A stretch of 64,000 nt of DNA from Companilactobacillus zhongbaensis (GTDB taxonomy: Bacteria; Bacillota; Bacilli; Lactobacillales; Lactobacillaceae), in NCBI RefSeq assembly GCF_003946515.1, contig NZ_RHOM01000012.1, forward strand, positions 1 through 64,000, given 5' to 3'. A program made the translations under genes and the position numbers. Below are positions 34,789 to 44,638 of the stretch, in pieces. Within the stretch, counting starts at the first letter, position 1. Every line of letters starts with the position of its first letter. The notes beneath the pieces are model-generated. The model did not search any database, was not told the DNA's origin, and saw nothing but the letters and a program-made list of their open reading frames with translations.

Positions 34789-36372
34789 CGATATTGCTAT
34801 GAAGATGAATCCTACGATTCCTACTAGGATTCCGTATGTTAGTGCTGGTAGTGCTGTTTTTCTTAGGATGTTTCCTTCTTGACCTTGTAGGCCTACTACG
34901 GAACTTACTGATACTATGTTGTGGACACAGATCATGTTTCCGGCTGCGGCTCCGATTAGTTGGGCTGCTAGTACTATTTGTTTGCTTATTCCCGCGTTTG
35001 ATGCTATGTCTTCTTGGATCTGTCCGAAGGTTAGGGTTGATACTGTGGCACTTCCGGTTACGAAGGCTCCTAATTCACCTAGGAACGGTGCCATGAAGAT
35101 CCAGACTGATGACATTGAGTCGGAAATTACGGTTGCTATGTAGACGGGCATGCTTTCTAGTTTGGCTACGTTCAAGCCGGAGTTGGCGAAGATCTGGACC
35201 ATGATCAATGTTACTCCTAAGGCGATGGTCGTTGACTTCATTGAGAAAACTACTTTTTTCGCTGTTGGTAAAAAGATCTTTAGTGATCTTACTTGAATTA
35301 TCAAGCCTGCTGTTACGGCGATGGTCATTAAGGTTCCGGGAGAGTATAGGAATTCCCAGTCAGATTTGATTTGTTCAAAACCTAAAATGTTAGTCCAGGA
35401 GAAGTTAACTGCTGATGTTAAAAAGGCTTTTAGTGGTTCAAATACTCTGGAAGCTAATAGCATAAAGATTACTATGATGTATGATGACCAAGCTGATAAT
35501 AAGGACATGTCGCTTTTTTCTTCCTTGATCTCGATGGTTGATGTGGTCCAAGGATTTTCTACGACTGATTTTGGTAGCAAGATGCGGAATTTGATTGTGA
35601 TGATGGCGATGATGATAGTGATGAACGGTGTTAGGATCGATACGAATTCGTAGCCGAAGACGGTTGAAATGCTGATGGCTACTAAGGCGTAGATGATACC
35701 GATCATGAACGTCCAAGGTGCTGTTTGAAGCCAATCTTTACCACGTGATTCTTTTTTGCCAAAGAAGAACGTTAGTAAGAATAAGAGCATGAGTGGCATG
35801 AAGCTTCCGGCAAATAAGTCGATCCTGGTGATTTGTTGTCCGATTGAGTTTAAAAAGCCGCTATCGGTGCTAACGTTACTTAATCCAACTGTTAACGGTG
35901 TCCCTACAGCACCGAATGCAGCTGGCGTGGAATCAGCAACTAAAGCTAAAGTTACGGCTGCCATTGGTGTGAAACCGAGAGCAATCATCAATGGTGCTGT
36001 TACCATGGCTGGTGTTCCAAAACCTGAGATACCTTCGATCAAGGCTCCAAATAAGTAAGCTACTAATATGACTTGTATGCGCATATCAGCGGATAAATGA
36101 TGGAACCCTAAATTGATTCGATCAATTGCCCCGGTGTGTTTCAGAGCGTTCAACATCATTAATGCCCCAAACAAGATCCACAGGATCGGTAAGGTTTTGT
36201 GAACGCCTTGCAAAACTGATGCAAGAATTACATCTGCCGGCATTTTCCAAATGAAAAAGCCTTCTAGTAGTACTACTAGTGCACTGATCGACATCCCCTT
36301 TGTCGCTGGCATATTTAATATCCCCAATAAAATAAACGGTAAGATAACCGCTGATAACGCAACTATAATCAT
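34786..36372 (-). CDS. L-lactate permease (LctP family)
   Basis: The 528-residue protein has 12 or more hydrophobic segments and family motifs: FGALMMLNALKHTGA, GISGFGTPAMVTAPLMIALGF, and near the C-terminus GELGAFVTGSATVSTLTFGQ and GNMICVHNIVSVSSVVGL. It moves lactate with protons across the membrane, in or out. RBS CGAGGTG precedes the ATG. It is monocistronic. A 12/14 cre-like match (TGGAAGCGTTTTTA) lies at 36441-36454. It fits aerobic lactate turnover along with NDH-2 and cytochrome bd. Confidence 0.92.
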   Translation of the reverse strand: MIIVALSAVILPFILLGILNMPATKGMSISALVVLLEGFFIWKMPADVILASVLQGVHKTLPILWILFGALMMLNALKHTGAIDRINLGFHHLSADMRIQVILVAYLFGALIEGISGFGTPAMVTAPLMIALGFTPMAAVTLALVADSTPAAFGAVGTPLTVGLSNVSTDSGFLNSIGQQITRIDLFAGSFMPLMLLFLLTFFFGKKESRGKDWLQTAPWTFMIGIIYALVAISISTVFGYEFVSILTPFITIIIAIITIKFRILLPKSVVENPWTTSTIEIKEEKSDMSLLSAWSSYIIVIFMLLASRVFEPLKAFLTSAVNFSWTNILGFEQIKSDWEFLYSPGTLMTIAVTAGLIIQVRSLKIFLPTAKKVVFSMKSTTIALGVTLIMVQIFANSGLNVAKLESMPVYIATVISDSMSSVWIFMAPFLGELGAFVTGSATVSTLTFGQIQEDIASNAGISKQIVLAAQLIGAAAGNMICVHNIVSVSSVVGLQGQEGNILRKTALPALTYGILVGIVGFIFIAIS

Positions 36373-36958
36373 ATTTTCACCTCGTATTTCTTTTAGATTG
36401 CAATTTTAGCTACTTAATTATATTATGTTTTACTAATGGGTGGAAGCGTTTTTATTAAAAAATATTTTCTTATTTTGAAAAATTTAAATATTAATGCTTT
36501 ATGAACCTAGCAGGTAGCCTATTTTATTGCAAAACAGAAAATGACAGTGGTGTTAACATTGTTGATCGATACGCAGAATTTTTTCGTGGATCCGTTCGTA
36601 AATCGCCTCTTTTGTTGATTTCGCATTACAGTTTGCTAGGCTCGATGGGCTACTTGGGGTTTTCCCTAGAATTGAGATTTTAAATTTTTCTAGAAACTAT
36701 CTTTAGTTTTAATCCTTTTTGTGTTGTTTTGTTGCTTTACCAGTAAATTCATTCATATTTGCTTAGTCATTCGAGCCACTTTTTTGCTCTTTTGAACCCG
36801 CCTTCATGCTTTTTCCGTTTTGCCCTCTTGTTAGCAAACTGATAGAATTAATAGCTAGGGATTTTTTATTGATTATTTTTTATCAATTGATAAATGATTA
36901 AGTTTTGAAGGCTATTTTAATGTATAATGGATACGAATACGCAGAAGGTGATATTGCA
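36373..36958. other. Divergent intergenic region between lactate permease and TetR gene
   Basis: About 586 bases without a credible gene. A 60-codon ORF inside lacks an RBS. The region is T-rich on the plus strand. It holds a weak cre-like site near 36441, the palindrome at 36879-36894 and a TATAAT at 36923-36928 before the TetR start. Confidence 0.5.
36879..36894. promoter_or_regulatory. 16-bp perfect palindrome upstream of the TetR gene (candidate operator)
   Basis: TTTATCAATTGATAAA is a perfect 16-bp dyad, 29 bases upstream of a TATAAT (36923-36928) and 65 bases before the TetR start. TetR regulators usually bind 15-20 bp dyads at their own promoter. Confidence 0.5.
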
Positions 36959-37546
36959 ATGAATTCACGGGATAAACAAGCAGAAAAGACAAAAAATGCG
37001 ATCTTGGAGGTGGCTTCTGAGAATTTCCTTTCACAAGGATATCAAGCTACTTCTACTCGTAAGATCGCGCAGGCTCTGGATATTACTCAGCCTAATATGT
37101 ACCACTATTACAAGAATAAGAAGGTTTTGTATATTAAGTCTTTGGAGCACGCTATTGGTGGCTTTAGTGAAGCGCTTTATAAGACATACGACGACAATAA
37201 GGACAAATCGTTTGAAGAACTTTTGTTGATCATTTCTACTTTTATGATTGAAAACTTTAAGATCAACTACTTTATGATGATGCACGATATTACTACTTTT
37301 TTCACTGATGAGGATCGTAAGACTATTAGTGAAACTTGGGATATCGGGTATTACAAGGTTCTTAATAATGTTTTCCAAGATCATAAAGATGAACTAAGAT
37401 CTGATCTTCCTCTCCCATCTCAAGTTGGAACTTTTTTAACAATGTTGTTACCATATATAGAGTACAATGATGCTAAGCGAGCTCGAAATATCGCTAATTT
37501 GGGTACTATGGTCAAGATTTTTATCCATGGTATAAAAAAGGATTAG
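36959..37546 (+). CDS. TetR/AcrR-family transcriptional regulator
   Basis: The 195-residue protein has the TetR N-terminal helix-turn-helix: KNAILEVASENFLSQGYQATSTRKIAQALDITQPNMYHYYKNK (read with spacing, residues about 10-55). A helical ligand-binding domain follows. The ATG at 36959 has AAGGTGAT upstream; an earlier in-frame ATG has no RBS. It is followed after 11 bases by the antiporter gene, so it probably regulates that operon. The ligand is unknown. Confidence 0.9.
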   Translation: MNSRDKQAEKTKNAILEVASENFLSQGYQATSTRKIAQALDITQPNMYHYYKNKKVLYIKSLEHAIGGFSEALYKTYDDNKDKSFEELLLIISTFMIENFKINYFMMMHDITTFFTDEDRKTISETWDIGYYKVLNNVFQDHKDELRSDLPLPSQVGTFLTMLLPYIEYNDAKRARNIANLGTMVKIFIHGIKKD

Positions 37547-37557
37547 GAAAATAAAAC

Positions 37558-38712
37558 ATGGAATTCATAACACTTTTAGCCTTAATGCTCTTCTTGACCT
37601 TGGTAGTCAGTCATCTTTTTAATAAGATGAATTTGCCGGCCGTTATTGGTCAATTGATCTTAGGTGTTATTTTAGGAAAAGGTGTACTTAACATCGTTAA
37701 GCCGACTCATGAGGTAGAGCTGTTTGCTGAGATCGGTGTTATTTTATTGATGTTCCTTGCAGGTTTAGAGAGTGATATTGGACTTCTGAAAAAGCATTTC
37801 AAGCCGAGTCTGAATGTCGCCATTTTTGGTGTTATCTTACCTGTTGCCTTGACCTTGTTAACTGCTTTACTATTTAACATTAACCTCAAAGAAAGTATAT
37901 TCATCTCTGTCGTTTTCGCGGCAACTTCTGTTTCTATCTCAGTTGAAGTTTTAAAGAGTTTGAACTATTTGTCTAGTGACTCCGGAACAGTTATTTTGGG
38001 AGCTGCCGTGGTAGACGATATTTTGGCGATATCGATCTTAAGTGTTATGTCAGGAACACTCAACGGTGACTTCTCAGCAGCTAAACTGGGGCTCATGCTT
38101 GGCTTGTGGGTAGTCTTTGGAATTATCACTTACGTTGCGTATAGATGGCTCATCCCTCAGATCATGAAATTATCTGAGTATATTGAAGCAACACATGCAA
38201 CAACTATCATGGCATTATTGATTTGTTTCCTTTTTGCCTTCTTGGCAGACGAAGTAGAACTTGATGCCGTTTTGGGTGCTTTTGTGGCAGGTATCGCGAT
38301 TTCCAATTCACCGCATTTTGAAGAAAAAATCAATGACGATATCGAAACGATCGGTTACGGGATCTTCATTCCGATTTTCTTCATCAGTATTGGGATCAAT
38401 CTTGAATTCACCACCTTCTTCCAGGACTTCTGGTTGATTGTCTTATTCACAGTCACAGGTATCATCGGAAAACTATTCGGTTCAGGCTTCGGTGCAAAGT
38501 TGTCTGGATTCAATATGAAAGATTCCTATGTTATCGGTTCTGGAATGATTTCACGTGGCGAAATGGCGCTAATTATTGCGCAAATCGGATATAATGTGAA
38601 ACTGCTTTCAGAAGAGTACTATTCAAGTGTAATCATCAGTATTATACTTATTACTATATTGGCCCCATTTTTTCTCAAACATTCTATTAGTAAGAATCCG
38701 CTACAAGCTTAG
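37558..38712 (+). CDS. CPA2-family cation:proton antiporter (NapA/KefB-like)
   Basis: The 384-residue protein has about 12 spans with no C-terminal TrkA-N domain. Typical features are FLAGLESDIGLLKKHFKPS, the core AAVVDDILAISILS with paired aspartates (the ion-binding DD of electrogenic NapA types) and ISRGEMALIIAQIG. It likely exchanges Na+ or K+ for H+. It is cotranscribed with the TetR gene 11 bases upstream (RBS AGGAAA). Confidence 0.88.
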   Translation: MEFITLLALMLFLTLVVSHLFNKMNLPAVIGQLILGVILGKGVLNIVKPTHEVELFAEIGVILLMFLAGLESDIGLLKKHFKPSLNVAIFGVILPVALTLLTALLFNINLKESIFISVVFAATSVSISVEVLKSLNYLSSDSGTVILGAAVVDDILAISILSVMSGTLNGDFSAAKLGLMLGLWVVFGIITYVAYRWLIPQIMKLSEYIEATHATTIMALLICFLFAFLADEVELDAVLGAFVAGIAISNSPHFEEKINDDIETIGYGIFIPIFFISIGINLEFTTFFQDFWLIVLFTVTGIIGKLFGSGFGAKLSGFNMKDSYVIGSGMISRGEMALIIAQIGYNVKLLSEEYYSSVIISIILITILAPFFLKHSISKNPLQA

Positions 38713-38793
38713 ATGTTCCGAAAAAATGGCAAAAGTTATATAATAATTTTGGATGTTATTACTATATTTTGATAAATGAAGGAGTAGGTAGAT

Positions 38794-39978
38794 ATGGCTC
38801 ATATTTTAATTTTAGGTGCAGGATACGGTGGATTGAAAGCTGCTAAGGATTTAGCAAAGACAACACCAGCTGATACACAAATCGATTTAGTTGACAAGAA
38901 CGTATTGCATGTTGAAAAAACAGCATTGCACATGGTTGCAGCAGGAACAGCAAAACCAGAATCAGTAAGTTTTGACGTTCGTGACGTAATTCCATCAAAC
39001 GTAAACTTTATCCAAGCAACAGTTTCAAAATTCGATCTAGACAACAAGACAGTTTCATTCTCAGACCATGACGACATCACATACGATTACGTCATCGTTG
39101 CTCTAGGTTTCCGTTCAGAAGACTTTGGACTCCAAGGTGCTGACGAACATGCCCTCATCCTACAAGATCTTGATACAGCAACACAAATCTACAAGACAAT
39201 CAATGCAAACGTTAAAAACTACAAGAAGTCACAAGATCCAAAAGACCTCTCAATCGCAGTTTGTGGTGCCGGATTTACAGGAATCGAAGTTCTTGGTGAA
39301 TTGATCGACACAGTTAAGATCTTAAAAGCTAAATATGGCGTACCTGAAATTAAGGTAACATGTCTAGAAATGGCAACACGTATCTTGCCAATGTTCGACG
39401 AAGAACTATCAACATACGCAGTTTCATATCTAGAAAAGAACGGTATCAAACTACTAACAGGTGCTAAGATCTCAAGAATCGAAGACGGCGCCGTAGTCTA
39501 CAACGATTCTGAAGACAACGAACACAAAGTTGAAGCAAGCACAATCGTTTGGACAGTTGGTGTAAGTGGTGTCGACGTAATCAAAGAATCTGGCATGGAA
39601 GCAAGAAGAAACCGTGTAATGACAACAGAATTCTTAAACTTAGAAGACCACCCAGAAGCATACTTCATCGGTGACGACTCAGCCATCATCCCAGAAGGCT
39701 CAGAACGTCCACTACCAACAACAGGACAATTAGCAACAGCCGAAGGTGCAGCAGTAGCATTCAACATCGCCTCAGCACTATCAGGCACACAATTGAAACC
39801 ATTCGTATACAACCCAGCAGGAACAGTAGCTTCACTAGGTCAAAACCACGGAATCGCCCAAGTAGGCGACCGCAAATTCAAAGGTGTAACAGCCTCATTG
39901 ATCAAACACCTAGCAGCAGACAGATCCTTCTACACAATGGGTGGCTTAAAGACAGCCCTTAAAAAAGGCTCACTTTAA
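38794..39978 (+). CDS. ndh: Type II NADH:quinone oxidoreductase (NDH-2)
   Basis: The 394-residue flavoprotein has an N-terminal FAD Rossmann motif (ILILGAGYGGLKAAKDL), a second dinucleotide motif for NADH (VCGAGFTGIEVLGEL) and the FAD-binding FIGDDSA segment. The C-terminus (LIKHLAADRSFYTMGGLKTAL) fits peripheral membrane attachment. It would feed electrons from NADH to menaquinone without pumping protons, upstream of cytochrome bd. RBS GGAGTAGG precedes the ATG. Third positions shift strongly toward A/C in the 3' half, toward family A copy 5. Confidence 0.9.
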   Translation: MAHILILGAGYGGLKAAKDLAKTTPADTQIDLVDKNVLHVEKTALHMVAAGTAKPESVSFDVRDVIPSNVNFIQATVSKFDLDNKTVSFSDHDDITYDYVIVALGFRSEDFGLQGADEHALILQDLDTATQIYKTINANVKNYKKSQDPKDLSIAVCGAGFTGIEVLGELIDTVKILKAKYGVPEIKVTCLEMATRILPMFDEELSTYAVSYLEKNGIKLLTGAKISRIEDGAVVYNDSEDNEHKVEASTIVWTVGVSGVDVIKESGMEARRNRVMTTEFLNLEDHPEAYFIGDDSAIIPEGSERPLPTTGQLATAEGAAVAFNIASALSGTQLKPFVYNPAGTVASLGQNHGIAQVGDRKFKGVTASLIKHLAADRSFYTMGGLKTALKKGSL

Positions 39979-40013
39979 GATATAAGATTTAATTCAAAAA
40001 CAATGAACAAATT

Positions 40014-40057
40014 AAAAAAGCGATATTACCTTCAAACAAGGCAATATCGCTTTTTTG
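40014..40057. terminator. Terminator of ndh
   Basis: AAAAAAGCGATATTACC and GGCAATATCGCTTTTTT pair with a short loop, directly after ndh. Confidence 0.9.
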
Positions 40058-40286
40058 TTCCCAAAAAACCGCGACTTTCAAGCGACGAAAGGAGCAAAGA
40101 AAGGAGCAAGAAAAAAGGCCATCATCGTAGCAACCGATGATAACCAGAGAAAAATATTCAACAAGATAGAAATAGAATTCAAAATCGTAAGAAAAAAAAG
40201 GAATAAATCCCCCAACCCAACCAAAAAAGTTTTGTACAAAAAAACTAAGTACCGTACCCCAACAAAAAAAATTGTGTTTGATACAC

Positions 40287-40478
40287 CCTAGGTTCTGCGG
40301 GAGGGTGGAGGGAATTCGCCGTCAGCCGCGAAATTTTCGTTTGCACGGCATGGGCCGTGCTTACGAAAAGACCCAGCTTTGAGATGTCCAAGGCGGGTTT
40401 CCTTGGATAGCTCAAAGTGGGTCCGCAGCGTTCCACGGCGCAATTCCCGGAACCCTCCCGCAGAACCGGCAGTGAACC
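40287..40478 (+). repeat. Family A three-way-junction repeat, copy 5
   Basis: P1 base is GGTTCTGCGGGAGGGT with ACCCTCCCGCAGAACC, 16 perfect pairs. P3 and P4 arms are as in copy 3 (TTTTCGT/ACGAAAA with T.T mismatch; TCCAAGG/CCTTGGA). A shared upstream module of about 220 bases (from 40068) begins GCGACTTTC..GCGACGAAAGGAGC and is nearly identical to that of copy 6. It lies between convergent ndh and the ROK regulator. Confidence 0.85.
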
Positions 40479-40523
40479 ACCACAAAAACTACTACCTCTA
40501 TAAACAACAAACACCAAAAAACA

Positions 40524-41627
40524 TTAAATACAATCAACAAAGCTCTCCATCAAAGGCAAAGCAGCCCCAGAAGCCACCGGATGACTAAGAACACTCCCAA
40601 AACTAAGATAAGGATCATCCTCAGGAAAAGCAGTAATCTGATGAATCCGATCCTTAACATCAAACAAGACCGAATCATCAACAAACTGCAACAACTCACC
40701 AGCCAAAACAATCCGATTATCCAAAAACATATGAAAATTATTAACCGCCTCGGCTAAATAATCCAAATACTCGTTCCAACGCTTCTGAACATCTTTATCA
40801 GTCTTAAGCTGATCCATAAAATCAGTAATACTCTCGCCATCGTTCAATAATGAACTGATTGAAACATAAGTTTCCACACAACCTTTACGACCACAGTAAC
40901 AAACACGATCACTGTTAAGGTCAAACGTGACATGCTCCATTGTGCCGCTACGTCCCTGCTCGCCTGAATAAATCTTGCCATCGATCATAATAGCCGTTCC
41001 TAAATGTTCTCCCAATGACAAGTAAATCGTATCTTCATTGGAGTCAGAACTATCTTGTTCAGCGTAAGCCACACAATCTGCATCGTGGAAAAATGAAACA
41101 GGATATGGCAAATATTTTTCAAACTGCGACACTTGCAAACCAGTGCAATTTAAAATTTTTCCATAAAGAACAGTCTTTCGATCAAAAGAAATCAGGCCTT
41201 GGATCCCTACACCCATGCCGATAATTTGATCGTCCGTCAAACCATTTTTTTGAGAAAAAGCTTTGATCCAGTCAGTCAATTCAGCAAAATAATTATCATT
41301 TAAATCAAAACTGATCGATCGACGATCGAATGCAATTTCCTGATTTTTCAGATCAACTGCCGTGATCGAAACGTATTCTTTGAACAATTCCAGACCTAAA
41401 GAGATGTGGTTTTCTGAATTAACCGAATACGCTACTGCCCGACGACCGATCTGGGATTTGAATTTACCGTCATTTCTAATCAAGTTATCTTCCAATAATG
41501 CCTTCAAATTTTGGCTCACTGTTGGCAAGCTCAAATTCAATTGCAAAGCTATCTCTTGCTTAGAAATCGTGTCTTGTTCATATATTAATTTAAAAATTCG
41601 CGAATAGTTTTTGTTATTATTTGCCAT
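40524..41627 (-). CDS. ROK-family transcriptional regulator (XylR/NagC type)
   Basis: The 367-residue protein has an N-terminal winged helix (KQEIALQLNLSLPTVSQNLKALLE) and a ROK sugar-kinase-like domain with MGVGIQGLIS, the GTMEHVTF segment and the zinc motif CYCGRKGCVE. The kinase catalytic site is typically inactive in such regulators. It is divergent from a short-chain dehydrogenase and an FGGY kinase, and probably represses the pentose/pentitol genes until the sugar binds. The ATG at 41627 is chosen by AGGAGA 7 bases upstream; earlier ATG codons lack an RBS. Confidence 0.88.
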   Translation of the reverse strand: MANNNKNYSRIFKLIYEQDTISKQEIALQLNLSLPTVSQNLKALLEDNLIRNDGKFKSQIGRRAVAYSVNSENHISLGLELFKEYVSITAVDLKNQEIAFDRRSISFDLNDNYFAELTDWIKAFSQKNGLTDDQIIGMGVGIQGLISFDRKTVLYGKILNCTGLQVSQFEKYLPYPVSFFHDADCVAYAEQDSSDSNEDTIYLSLGEHLGTAIMIDGKIYSGEQGRSGTMEHVTFDLNSDRVCYCGRKGCVETYVSISSLLNDGESITDFMDQLKTDKDVQKRWNEYLDYLAEAVNNFHMFLDNRIVLAGELLQFVDDSVLFDVKDRIHQITAFPEDDPYLSFGSVLSHPVASGAALPLMESFVDCI

Positions 41628-41703
41628 TTGAAAGTCTCCTAATGTATCTAGTATACCCATCAAAACTTATTTTGTAATACGCAATTACCATTTTATAAAA
41701 TTA

Positions 41704-41784
41704 TTTTACAAAACTATTGACAGCGCTTTCTCTCAGATATATCATTAACTCGTATTAAAGAAAGTGGTTTTACAAAACTACTTT
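41704..41784. promoter_or_regulatory. Repeated operator candidates and cre site upstream of the pentitol genes
   Basis: TTTTACAAAACTA occurs at 41704-41716 and 41768-41780. The second lies in an imperfect 24-bp palindrome at 41761-41784. A 13/14 cre site (TGACAGCGCTTTCT) lies at 41718-41731. A near copy of the operator motif occurs upstream of the GPH symporter (47501-47513, minus strand). Confidence 0.6.
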
Positions 41785-41842
41785 ATCAATTGCTTTTGTT
41801 TACCACTTTCAAATCAAAAGGGATTACCACGGAGGAATCATA

Positions 41843-42619
41843 ATGGGTATTTTAGAAAGAATGTCACTAAAGGGAAAGAAAATTTATGTTACTGGAGGAG
41901 CTCAAGGCCTTGGATTTTCAATGGCTAGCGGATTAGCTGAAGCTGGAGCCGATATTGCTATCGTCGATATCAATGGTGAAAAAGCCGAAGAAGCTGCTAA
42001 TAAAATTGCTGAAGCTACTGGTCAAAAAGCTATCTCCATCAAAACTGACGTAACCGATCCCGATCAAGTTAACAACATGGTCGAGACAGTCGTTTCAAAA
42101 CTTGGTGGTTTAGATGCCGCCTTCAACAATGCCGGAATGTGCTTAAACATCCCTGCTGAAGATATGACTTATGACCAATGGTTAAAAGTTGTTAACTTGA
42201 ACCTCAATTCTGTTTTCTTAACATCACAAGCAGCTGGACGTTACATGCTTAAAAATGGTGGTGGCTCGATCATCAACACTGCTTCAATGTCAGCACACAT
42301 CGTTAACCGTCCACAACCACAATGTTCATACAATTCAACTAAGAATGGTGTGATCCAACTTTCGAAATCACTAGCCATTGAATGGGCCCAACGTGGAGTT
42401 CGTGTTAACACAATCAGCCCTGGTTACATGGGTACAGACTTAACACTTAGCTCACCAGACCTTAAACCATTGATCAAGACATGGAACGACTGGGCACCAC
42501 TTGGTCGTTTAGGCCGTCCCGATGAACTACAAGGAATCGCCGTATATCTTGCTGGTGACACTAGTTCATTCTCAACTGGTGATGACTACTTAGTTGATGG
42601 TGCCTTTACTGCTTGGTAA
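41843..42619 (+). CDS. Short-chain dehydrogenase/reductase, probable polyol (pentitol) dehydrogenase
   Basis: The 258-residue classical SDR has the cofactor motif VTGGAQGLGFSMA (G18-G24), NNAG, the catalytic Ser in NTASMSA and the Tyr-x-x-x-Lys pair in CSYNSTKNG, then PGYMGTDL. Family knowledge: such enzymes next to FGGY kinases oxidise xylitol, arabitol or sorbitol to a ketose. RBS CGGAGGA precedes the ATG. It is followed after 67 bases by the kinase. The exact substrate is inference. Confidence 0.85.
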   Translation: MGILERMSLKGKKIYVTGGAQGLGFSMASGLAEAGADIAIVDINGEKAEEAANKIAEATGQKAISIKTDVTDPDQVNNMVETVVSKLGGLDAAFNNAGMCLNIPAEDMTYDQWLKVVNLNLNSVFLTSQAAGRYMLKNGGGSIINTASMSAHIVNRPQPQCSYNSTKNGVIQLSKSLAIEWAQRGVRVNTISPGYMGTDLTLSSPDLKPLIKTWNDWAPLGRLGRPDELQGIAVYLAGDTSSFSTGDDYLVDGAFTAW

Positions 42620-42686
42620 AAATAACTTTATTAGGTGGCTTGTGCGAGCCGCCTTTTTAAATAAAAATATTAAGGAAGAAATCATT

Positions 42687-44252
42687 ATGAAATACTTAAT
42701 CGGAACAGATATTGGTACTTCAGGTACAAAGAGTATCCTTATGGATACTGAAGGACATCTCATTGCACAAGACCTAGAAGAATATGATGTTTTAACACCG
42801 AAGCCATTGTGGGCTGAACAGTGGCCCAAAGTTTGGAACGATGCCGTAAAAACATCGATCCGAAAAACAGTCGAAAAATCCGGTGTTGATCCTCACGACG
42901 TTACTGGCGTTGGTATTAGTGGATTATACGGTGGTTCTGGTATTCCTCTAGACGAAAAAATGAAGCCAGTTCGTCCTTGCTTGATCTGGATGGATCGCCG
43001 AGCAGAAGACGAAACAACCTGGGTCAAAGAACACATCGACAGTGAACGTTTAACAGAAATAACCGGAAACGATGTCGTCGACCCTTACTATGGATACACG
43101 AAAATCCTTTGGATCAAAAATCACGAGCCAGAAAACTGGAAAAAAACCAGAATGTTCTTACCACCTAGCAACTACGCTATTTATGAACTGACTGGTAAAG
43201 TTGCTATTGATCACTCTGCCGCTGGTAACCTCGGCGGATTGTACGACATCAACACTCATACTTGGTCAGAAGAAATGATGGATGCAATGGGCGTTCCATC
43301 AAGCATGATGCCCTTACCTATCGTGGATTCAACCACTGTCGTTGGTGGCTTAACTGCTGATGCCGCTAACGAACTAGGTTTACTAGAAGGAACTCCAGTC
43401 GTTTCCGGTGGTGTCGATGTCGGTGCCGCTAACGTCGGAATGGGTGTCCTAAAACCTGGTAAATATGTTGCCGCAATCGGACAATCAATGAACGCCGCAC
43501 TAGTGAGCGAGAAACCTATCAAAGGACAAGGATTGATCGTTTGGCCATATCCTTACAAGTCAGAAAATCTCGTTTATAACTTCTCCGGTTCAGCAACTGC
43601 CGGTGCCATCACCAAATGGTTCAGAGATACCTTTGCTTTTTCAGAAAAATCCGTTCAAGCTCAAGGTGGCGACAACGCCTATGTCACTTTGAATAAGGAA
43701 GCCAAAGACGTTGGTCCAGGTAGTGAAGGATTGATCGTCTTACCTTACTTCATGGGTGAAAGAGCTCCAATTTGGAATTCAGATGCTAAAGGTACAATTT
43801 TCGGATTGTCATTAGTTCATACAAAAGCTCATCTTTACCACGCTTTCCAAGAAGCCGTTTGTTATGCCCTACGTCACAGTATCGAAAAAACCGGAAAAGA
43901 CTTAGGTGAATACATCATCATTGCCGGTGGTGTCACAAATTCTCCTGAATGGGTCCAAATGTTTGCGGACGTAACAGGATATAACGTCAGAACACCGATC
44001 GAAGATGCCGAAGCCAACTTAGGTGACGTTATCTTAGCCGGACTCGGAACCGGTGACCTAACCACCGATTCGATCAAAGACTGGCAAGTCTTGGGCGAAG
44101 CTGTCAAACCTGATCCAGCACGCCATGAAGCCTACAACAAGTATTACAAGATGTACCGCAAGCTATACCATGACTTAGTCGGCGACATGCACGAATTAAC
44201 TAATATCGAGCATGACCAAGAAGATGAAAAGAAATTAGTTACCGCTAAATAA
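42687..44252 (+). CDS. FGGY-family carbohydrate kinase (xylulokinase-like)
   Basis: The 521-residue kinase has IGTDIGTSGTKSILMD at the N-terminus (phosphate loop), WMDRRAEDE and, in the C-terminal half, GSATAGAITKWF, FMGERAPIWN and IAGGVTNSPEWVQMFADVTG. It would phosphorylate a ketopentose such as xylulose, entering the pentose phosphate/phosphoketolase route. The ATG at 42687 is preceded by AAGGAAGA; an earlier ORF start overlaps the SDR gene and has no RBS. Ribulokinase or gluconokinase activity cannot be excluded. Confidence 0.88.
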   Translation: MKYLIGTDIGTSGTKSILMDTEGHLIAQDLEEYDVLTPKPLWAEQWPKVWNDAVKTSIRKTVEKSGVDPHDVTGVGISGLYGGSGIPLDEKMKPVRPCLIWMDRRAEDETTWVKEHIDSERLTEITGNDVVDPYYGYTKILWIKNHEPENWKKTRMFLPPSNYAIYELTGKVAIDHSAAGNLGGLYDINTHTWSEEMMDAMGVPSSMMPLPIVDSTTVVGGLTADAANELGLLEGTPVVSGGVDVGAANVGMGVLKPGKYVAAIGQSMNAALVSEKPIKGQGLIVWPYPYKSENLVYNFSGSATAGAITKWFRDTFAFSEKSVQAQGGDNAYVTLNKEAKDVGPGSEGLIVLPYFMGERAPIWNSDAKGTIFGLSLVHTKAHLYHAFQEAVCYALRHSIEKTGKDLGEYIIIAGGVTNSPEWVQMFADVTGYNVRTPIEDAEANLGDVILAGLGTGDLTTDSIKDWQVLGEAVKPDPARHEAYNKYYKMYRKLYHDLVGDMHELTNIEHDQEDEKKLVTAK

Positions 44253-44282
44253 TTTAAAGAGTCGTAATGCAAGTATTTTCCC

Positions 44283-44336
44283 TAAAATACAAAATGGACG
44301 AAAACCAGATGTGGTTTTCGTCCATTTTTGTATTGG
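44283..44336. terminator. Bidirectional terminator after the FGGY kinase
   Basis: AATACAAAATGGACGAAAACC and its complement GGTTTTCGTCCATTTTTGTATT pair almost perfectly around AGATGT, with T-runs in both directions. Confidence 0.9.
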
Positions 44337-44347
44337 AACTTTTTAAA

Positions 44348-44620
44348 TTAATATACGGAAACTTTCTTCTTATCTCTTCCCAAACGTTCAAATTTCACAA
44401 CGCCTGCTTTTAAGGCAAAAAGCGTATCATCACTACCACGCCCAACGTTAGTTCCAGGATGGATCTTGGTCCCACGTTGACGATAAATGATCATGCCTGC
44501 TTTGACACTTTGCCCATCTGCTCTCTTCGCCCCTAGCCTTCTACCAGCAGAGTTTCGTCCATTAGTAGTAGATCCTCCACCTTTATGGTGAGCGAAAAGC
44601 TGTAGATCCATTTTCAGCAT
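44348..44620 (-). CDS. rpmA: Ribosomal protein L27 (bL27), orphan or paralogous copy
   Basis: The 90-residue protein is a full bL27: N-terminal [14 protein letters not shown] with the Prp-protease cleavage region after LQLF, then [34 protein letters not shown] and a closing VSVY. L27 lies near the peptidyl-transferase centre. It is normally in the rplU-prp-rpmA operon, but here it follows an SDR gene by 18 bases. Differences from usual L27 ([22 protein letters not shown]) suggest a diverged extra copy. RBS AAGGAG precedes the ATG. Confidence 0.9.
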   Translation of the reverse strand: MLKMDLQLFAHHKGGGSTTNGRNSAGRRLGAKRADGQSVKAGMIIYRQRGTKIHPGTNVGRGSDDTLFALKAGVVKFERLGRDKKKVSVY

Positions 44621-44638
44621 GTTATTTCTCCTTTGATA

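Noticed and set aside
36501-36683. 60-codon ORF in the permease/TetR intergenic region
   Set aside because: No RBS and no protein-like features; the region is better read as regulatory or non-coding.
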